From: Mytilisepta virgata
Lineage: Eukaryota; Mollusca; Bivalvia; Mytilida; Mytilidae
Length of the DNA: 64,000 nucleotides
NCBI GenBank assembly: GCA_028015205.1
Contig: CM051512.1
Location: 17,763,139 to 17,827,138 of the forward strand
Reading direction: 5' to 3'
The position numbers and the translations under genes are program-made. The notes under the pieces were generated by a model, which searched no databases, had not been told where the DNA came from, and saw nothing but the letters and a program-made list of their open reading frames with translations. Below, piece after piece: positions 58,311 to 64,000 of the stretch; positions within the stretch are counted from its first letter, which is position 1, and each line of letters opens with the position of its first letter.

Positions 58311-59355
58311 ACCATTAATTCCGTTATCGGAGTGTTATTCCTTTAATATAGCGATACACTATACATCCAACAGCTATGAAACCCTTAGCTAGTTTTACAG
58401 TTTACAATGGTATCTAAATTACGTACCACCCAACCATATTCCAAATAATCAGCCCCACGGTGTTCTTGCTAGCTGTCACCTTGTTAGTAATAATACTGTT
58501 TTGGTTTTTATAGTTGTTTATACAAAAGATGGTCAGGATAGATAAGGTGGCGGTTTTTGTACCCTTAAATTAGTTTTAAATAAACACAGAAAATGTCAAC
58601 AATGACGTACCAATCAATCATCTCTACTCAACAGACAGAACCTCAGACAAAAATAACATAAAAGAGTCAGATTAGTATGAATTACTCCAGACACTGAACA
58701 GTGGTGGGGTTAAAACGGTTTTATGGGAACCCAAACCTTCCCCTTATCTATACTGACACTCTGATGTATAAAAATATCATAAATGCTAATACGGTATGAT
58801 TACCTGGTGGTGTTAAAACGGTTTTATGGGATTCCAAACCTCCCCCTTATCTATACTGACACTCTGATGTATAAAAATATCATAAATGCTAATACGGTAT
58901 GATTACCTGGTGGGGTTAAAACGGTTTTATGGGAACCCAAACCTTCCCCTTTGGTATGATTACCTGGTGGGGTTAAAACGGTTTTATGGGAGCCCAAACC
59001 TTCCACTTATCTATACTTACACTCTGGTGTATACAAAATACTATAAATACCAATACGGTATGATTACCTGGTGGTGTTAAAACGGTTTTATGGGAACCCA
59101 AACTTTCCCCTTATCTATACTGAGACTCTTTTGTATAACAAATACCATAATTGCCAATACGGTATGATTACCATCAAGGTGACAGCTTGCTAGAACTTCA
59201 AAAATTTGGTTGGACAGTACATAATGATAGCAGCATCAAAATCTGCTCGTTTTAACTGTAAAACTAGATAAGGCTTTCATAGCATGTGATCGGATACTGT
59301 CGCTCTATTAAACCAAACAGTCAGAAATAACACTCCCATAAAGGGTTTAATGCTA
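58311..59355. mobile_element. long-armed inverted-repeat element with internal minisatellite (~1.05 kb)
   Basis: The left arm (58311-58483) contains 'ggagtgttatt', 'ctagttttacagtt' and 'gctagctgtcaccttg'. The right arm (59174-59355) carries diverged reverse complements in mirrored order. Between them lies the array at 58702-59172. There is no transposase frame. Confidence 0.75.
58702..59172. repeat. minisatellite, ~114-bp unit, five copies
   Basis: 'ggtgttaaaacggttttatg' recurs at about 58702, 58811, 58912, 58967 and 59074. It is followed by 'cttatctatactgacactct' and 'aatacggtatgattacctgg'. The third unit is cut to about 55 bp. Confidence 0.9.
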
Positions 59356-59926
59356 CCTCGCCATCCAATTCAATAGAAATACAGTTTTCGTGAGAGGCCA
59401 GTATAAATTGAAACTGTTCAAGTGTATGGAGAAAGAGAAAGTTTTATTGTAATTACTCAAAATGTCATTTTTAGCTCTTACTGTGAAACTTTAAAGTTTC
59501 TTTGTGTTATTGGATATATGCATTTATTCACGATATTGCAATACAAACTAGTATAGTTTAGTTATGGTACATGCCTAGAGGCAGAAATAAAACGAAATTG
59601 TAAAGAGTTGTATGTAATATAGGTAAGCAGTACATAGCAGGACCATTGTGGTAATGGGTAGGAGTTTGGAACTGTTCAGTGACTTTGATGAGTTGTTCAG
59701 TTATGTATTTTTCTAGAAATCTAGTTGAAAGAGGAGTGCTAGAATTAACTTATTCCTCTCTTAACCACATCACTACTCAGTGTCTGTACCAGTTCAGCCT
59801 ACGCTGACTTTTTTGTTTCTGTGTTTCTGGATTGTGCTCTTTCGTGTTATCTTTGTCTAGGTTTCTTTCCGCATTCTGTATTTAGATATGAATTACTGAT
59901 TTTTTTTTTGTTCTTACATGCCGCCT

Positions 59927-59932
59927 TTTATT
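59927..59932 (-). terminator. possible polyadenylation signal of the cysteine-rich peptide gene
   Basis: AATAAA on the minus strand (tttatt on plus), 18 bp after the stop codon. It is close to the stop but is the only exact hexamer nearby. Confidence 0.35.
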
Positions 59933-59949
59933 AACAAACTATTAGTTCT

Positions 59950-60138
59950 CTACCTTAAATCTGGGTCTCCGCACTTTTCCAATCCACATTTTCTAAACTG
60001 TTCACAACAATAATCTTTTTTGAGACGTTTGCATTGAATTGCTTTCCGTAAACACAAAAATTCACATTTACCACCGTAAACTTCTGAAATGGCTGCTATA
60101 GTGATCATAAGGGCAAGCAAACAGTATGTAGTCTTCAT
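59950..60138 (-). CDS. small secreted cysteine-rich peptide
   Basis: A 62-residue frame starts MKTTYCLLALMITIAAISEV, a clear signal peptide with likely cleavage before about residue 23. The predicted mature part has about 40 basic, hydrophilic residues and seven cysteines spaced C-x3-C-x6-C-x7-CC-x5-C-x4-C. A consensus acceptor (tttttcag) directly precedes the ATG, so an untranslated first exon is likely. The last codons overlap a possible donor (aag/gtagag), so the protein may continue into another exon, which could supply an eighth cysteine. Bivalves express many such peptides, including antimicrobial ones and ones of unknown role. I do not recognise the family and assign no activity. Confidence 0.6.
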   Translation of the reverse strand: MKTTYCLLALMITIAAISEVYGGKCEFLCLRKAIQCKRLKKDYCCEQFRKCGLEKCGDPDLR

Positions 60139-60310
60139 CTGAAAAATAAAAATGTTAACTATGTTTAAACATACTAATTCTATGATTTTGTATTCGTTTA
60201 GTTCTACATGTATCGTCGTAAAATTAGTTTGTTAATTTCCATTCTCGTGAGTTTTTCGTGCACTTGGATTTTGATTTAACGGAATTTTCCTCAACGTTTT
60301 GTCGCTTCAT

Positions 60311-60649
60311 CGAAAGCCCAGAAAGAATCGAACGAGATTCTAAATCCAACATTCGATATCTTATTAGTTTCGAATTCCGAAATTCGAGATTCAGTATACG
60401 AAGTTCGAAATCCGACATTCGATATTTTAAATTCAACATCTAGAATAACCCATCAGATGAAAGTTTATAAGTTGTGAATAGCATTTGGTCAATGAAATTT
60501 CTTTTCGCTTAAAATTCGTAAGTAATGACTTGTAAACGACTTTCTATAGATTTTAGATTTAAGATATCTAATTCGGATGTTGAATTTCGAACATCGGTTA
60601 TTGATTCTGGAATTTCGAATCTCGCAACTATTATCCTTCTGGGCTTTGG
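60311..60649. mobile_element. degenerate fold-back element rich in ttcgaa
   Basis: 'cgaaagcccagaaagaatcg' at the left is mirrored by 'ttctgggctttgg' at the right. Between them lie inverted clusters of 'gaaattcgagattc' and 'acattcgatat'. It is 170 bp upstream of the cysteine-rich peptide start, so it may overlap that gene's upstream region. Opposite-strand short ORFs here are by-products. Confidence 0.6.
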
Positions 60650-62290
60650 TATTCTTTTGGTCATATTTAACACATGTCAAGGTTGTTTTCTGGTAAATAA
60701 CAAATATTTAGTATGGTTATGAGAGAGGGCGGATAGTGAGTATAATGTGAAGCAAAACATTCCGATCTGACCAAACCAAAAATAGACAACAGATGGTAAC
60801 CACACGATCTTCCGCGAGTAGGATACCCCACACCACGCGACAAGCCCTAAATTTCCCCAAGTATATAAATCAGTGGAAACAAAATTTAGGCAGAGGGAAT
60901 AATACATGCATGTCAGTTTAAAAGGAGTTTGATGCATCCCAACGAAAATAACTCTATGTTACTGTCTTTGTTTTGGAGGTATAAAGCCTGATGATATTGC
61001 GGGAAACAAGCCAGGGAAACAAGTGAATCTCCTGATTTCTCACAGGTTTTGTACGGAAATTTTTGTCTTTCAGAAGCCAATGAAGAATGTTAAGAATTTC
61101 ATAACGATTTATCATTTGACTCTGTGATGTGTTAGAAAAGAAATTATGTAAAGAAATTCTGGGTGATTGACTGTGCAAAATATTTAGAAAAGGATCATAT
61201 TAGACATTCATAATTGCCATATATGCACAAATATTTGATGTCATAGTATCTTGATTTTTTATGGTCATCGAGATTTCTAAATTTTTCAAAATTTATTTAA
61301 ATTTCATTTTCTCATAAATGAAACGTTTTTCTATACTAATATCTTCAATGGATCCTTTAAAAAGTAAAGAGTGATCAGTTTATTAAGTTTCAAATTGTTC
61401 CCCACTGTTAAAAATGTGGATGTTCCCCACTGTTAAAAATGTGGAGTTATTGTTTTGACAAGGTTTTTTCGGTCTTAAGTCAATTATATAGTCTAAGCTG
61501 GTCGATGGATCTGTGATAGGCACCTTCAACATTACCAATTAGTGTCTCTGCTTATTAATAGATCAAGTCCGTGAGGTATTCGATTGATTCGATATTGAAA
61601 CTCCTGCTATATAATTATTTAACACAATCCATTTAATTTCATTTATGCTTGAAAAAAAAAACAAAACATGCTACAAGATACACGAGACACGTAACAGATA
61701 TATATGACTGTTTTATTGTTTTCGTCATATATTGTTCCCCGAAGCTCATCGGTGCTTTGAAAATCTCCTCTGGGAACAGTCGATAGAGAAATTGACATCT
61801 ATTAACAATTCATGCTGTATTGTCAATGAACGATATCAAACCTATAAGGTGTCGGTTTCATAAAATATTTAAGAAAATGACTATAGATGAATAATTAGGA
61901 ACTAAAGGCTATTTCTGTTTAGAGTTAATTTATAATTGAATTGAAATGTTCCCTCGCGTTATTTTTTTTAATTTGCATTTTATACACATAGTTCCATAGC
62001 ATTCACAATGTTTTACGTACGCGAGTTGAATCTTTCGGCTTGTGAATCGAGTTCTATAATTCGGTTACCACTGGCGTTGTTTTAACTACCTTAGGAAAAC
62101 TTGCCCTTACATGTATTTTTTACACCCAGTCTAACCTATGACAGTTAGCATTGGGCTTTTAAAGGTTTATTTTCACGACCGTTCCTGTGAAGTAAAACAT
62201 GGTCAAAACATGGATACAATCGGTCGTTTGGTAAATGACTTGGGCCTAAATAAACAATGGTGGAAAAATCAACAAAATGTTGCCGAATTT
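60650..62290. other. intergenic, no gene recognised
   Basis: There is no supported exon. A short direct duplication of 'ccccactgttaaaaatgtgg' lies at about 61400 and 61422. Confidence 0.4.
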
Positions 62291-62640
62291 TGTAATAGAA
62301 TAGAGAAAGGAAACGTGGAAGGTGTCAAAGAGACAACAACCCGACCAAAGAGCGGAAAACAACTCAAGGCTACCAGTGGGTCTTCAACGCAGCGAGAAAA
62401 TCCTGTACCCGGAGGCGGGCTTCAGCTTGCCCCTAAATAGTTCAGCAAATGGACGGCACACTAAACTCCGAAACATAAAAATGAACCAAAATTAAAAAAA
62501 AACACACAAGACTAACAAAGGCTAGAGGTTCCTGACTTGGGACAAGCGCAAACATGCGGCGGGGTTTCAACATGTTTTGTGAGATCTCAACTCCCCCCCC
62601 CCCCCTATACCTCAAGCGAATGTTTTTGTCAACATGTTAA
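62291..62640 (+). repeat. dispersed repeat family E, copy 2, with extended tail
   Basis: 62305-62445 matches 50236-50395 ('agagacaacaacccgaccaa', 'cccggaggcgggcttcagct'). It continues through 'ggttcctgacttgggacaag' and 'catgcggcggggtttcaac' to a poly-C run at 62592-62604. The 100-residue frame at 62138-62440 is mainly this repeat and is not a gene. Confidence 0.75.
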
Positions 62641-62867
62641 CTAATGCGAAGGGTCCAAAATCTGTTATGGGTTTAATAACATAATAACAAAATTTAAAGT
62701 GTGTTATATCAAATTAATGGATTCAGATTTGATAGCTGTAATTTAAAATATAATAGAATATATGTAGAAACATGTAAAACGTCAGATCTGATAAAAATGA
62801 ACGAAAAGGTTGATATTTTCTAGGCGAGAAATGAAAATGCATAGAACATAATCATCGAACTTAAGGG

Positions 62868-63120
62868 GTCGTGGTGTAGTGGTTAGTGGATCAGAAGGTC
62901 CCCAGTTCGATTCCCGTTCGAGAAGAATATTTTCGACGCCTTATCGACAACATTTGCGAGGATGGTGTTTGTAAAAGATGCTAGTCCGTCGGATGGGGAG
63001 CAACACTCTTAGAAAGTTAATTAAAGACTCCATTGAGAATGTCGAAAAAGAGTAGGCTAAAATGCCTCTACAGTGGCCGCTCTCGCAACCACCAAGTTAA
63101 GAGTTTCCAAATCCATTATT
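62868..63120 (+). mobile_element. tRNA-like SINE, third type
   Basis: The head has an A box (tggtgtagtggttagtgg) and a B box (agttcgattcccg), like a tRNA. No acceptor-stem complement follows, and a ~190-bp unrelated body begins at once. Its end is not defined by a clear target duplication. Confidence 0.6.
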
Positions 63121-63129
63121 ATAGATAAA

Positions 63130-64000
63130 TAAGTTTAAATTTTAATTCGAACTTAATTGATATTATTTGCATAAACTTGAATACTAAACAAACTTAATAT
63201 TTTCTTTTTATATTCTTATGTGTTTATTTCTAAATACAGACAATAACAAAAATTACCTCGCCTGTTGGCGTTATTGATTATAATAGGAAATGACATATTA
63301 TACCAAAAGAGCATATAAAAATGTATTTAAAGAGAGCAATTTTCATTAACAGAAGAACTAATGATTTTAATTTATACACATTTGATATTCTTAGACAATA
63401 ATTGTTATTTGTTGGTCAGCGTATCTTGTGCTTGAACAGCTGGTGACCAATAATTATCCTCTGTTAACATCATTTTTATTGCCTTTATAGATATAATTTT
63501 CACTTCTGATTTTACCCTTAACCAAATATTGTCTGTAGGTAGTTATTACTGAAGGCTGATAATTTTTTCTTTGTATTTTTTAAGCATCTTTTTAAAACTA
63601 CCACGAACCATAATAGACAAATCAAAGCTATAACTGAATAATTGTTTTTACTAATTTTATGTTTATATTATATATTTATTTATTTATGTATTTATTTATT
63701 CATCTTTAATTACTTTTATTAATTTCACTTTTTTGTATACATTTTTCTAAAAATATTGAATCGGGGAAGGTTTCATCAGGCGTTAAAAATGTGGGGAAAT
63801 ATATATATAAAAAAAAATATGTTATTAATGTATTTTTCGAATACTGTTACTATGAAAATATATTTTGTATAAAAAATAATAATTTGTTCATTGATATCTA
63901 TGGAAGACACCTCCAAAGAGCAGATAGCCCCATAAATGGGAGATAACTCACATATACCAAAAATAGAGAATATATGCTATTATACCAATTACACCATGTA
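63130..64000. other. AT-rich terminal stretch
   Basis: No exon or repeat family recognised. 'ttatttatttatgtatttat' near 63675 is simple sequence. Confidence 0.4.

Noticed and set aside
58702..59172. CRISPR-like array
   Set aside because: The ~114-bp units are contiguous with no unique spacers, and the context is an animal genome.
62138..62440. 100-residue open frame
   Set aside because: Most of it is the dispersed repeat shared with 50236-50395, and no domain or splice context is seen.
62868..62935. possible tRNA gene
   Set aside because: A and B boxes are present, but the acceptor stem cannot pair; treated as a SINE head.

Overview
This is an AT-rich, intron-rich nuclear window from an animal, most probably a bivalve mollusc and probably a mussel (Mytilus-like). 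The reasons are split animal housekeeping genes with short exons and kilobase introns, tRNA-derived SINEs, decayed LINEs, many small inverted-repeat transposons, and dispersed repeats carrying motifs such as gagttatctccc that I associate from memory with mussel genomes. The species is an inference; no database was searched.

Five genes are supported by frame-consistent exon models, and a sixth small one is likely. From left to right: (1) clathrin light chain on the minus strand, exons at 10634-10487, 7923-7841, 7350-7236 and 5662-5551, with its C-terminal end not found and probably beyond the left edge; (2) TBCEL, a tubulin cofactor E-like protein, on the plus strand in nine exons from 14051 to 26836; (3) SNRNP25 (minor spliceosome U11/U12 25K protein) on the minus strand in six exons from 37964 down to 30562; (4) POLR3K (RNA polymerase III subunit RPC10/C11) on the plus strand, exons 38161-38271, 42404-42491 and 45760-45890; (5) a Cys-loop ligand-gated ion channel subunit on the plus strand, 52301-54152, two exons; (6) a small secreted cysteine-rich peptide on the minus strand, 60138-59950.

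SNRNP25 and POLR3K lie head to head with only 196 bp between start codons and an ETS-like site between them. The human orthologues have the same arrangement on chromosome 16p13.3 (from memory), so this looks like an ancient shared promoter. TBCEL and SNRNP25 converge. Clathrin light chain and TBCEL diverge, with about 3.4 kb and a dead LINE between them.

Most of the remaining sequence is transposon-derived: a 945-bp Mutator-like element with perfect 45-bp terminal repeats and 10-bp target duplications; two TTAA-flanked MITE families; pogo-like and TA-flanked elements; SINEs with readable target-site duplications; LINE and Ty3/gypsy-like remnants; and elements with tandem-repeat bodies. The most unusual structure is in POLR3K intron 2: about seven decayed tandem copies of the splice acceptor plus the first ~45 bases of POLR3K's own last exon. 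From 46 kb to the right edge the window is gene-poor apart from the channel and the peptide.
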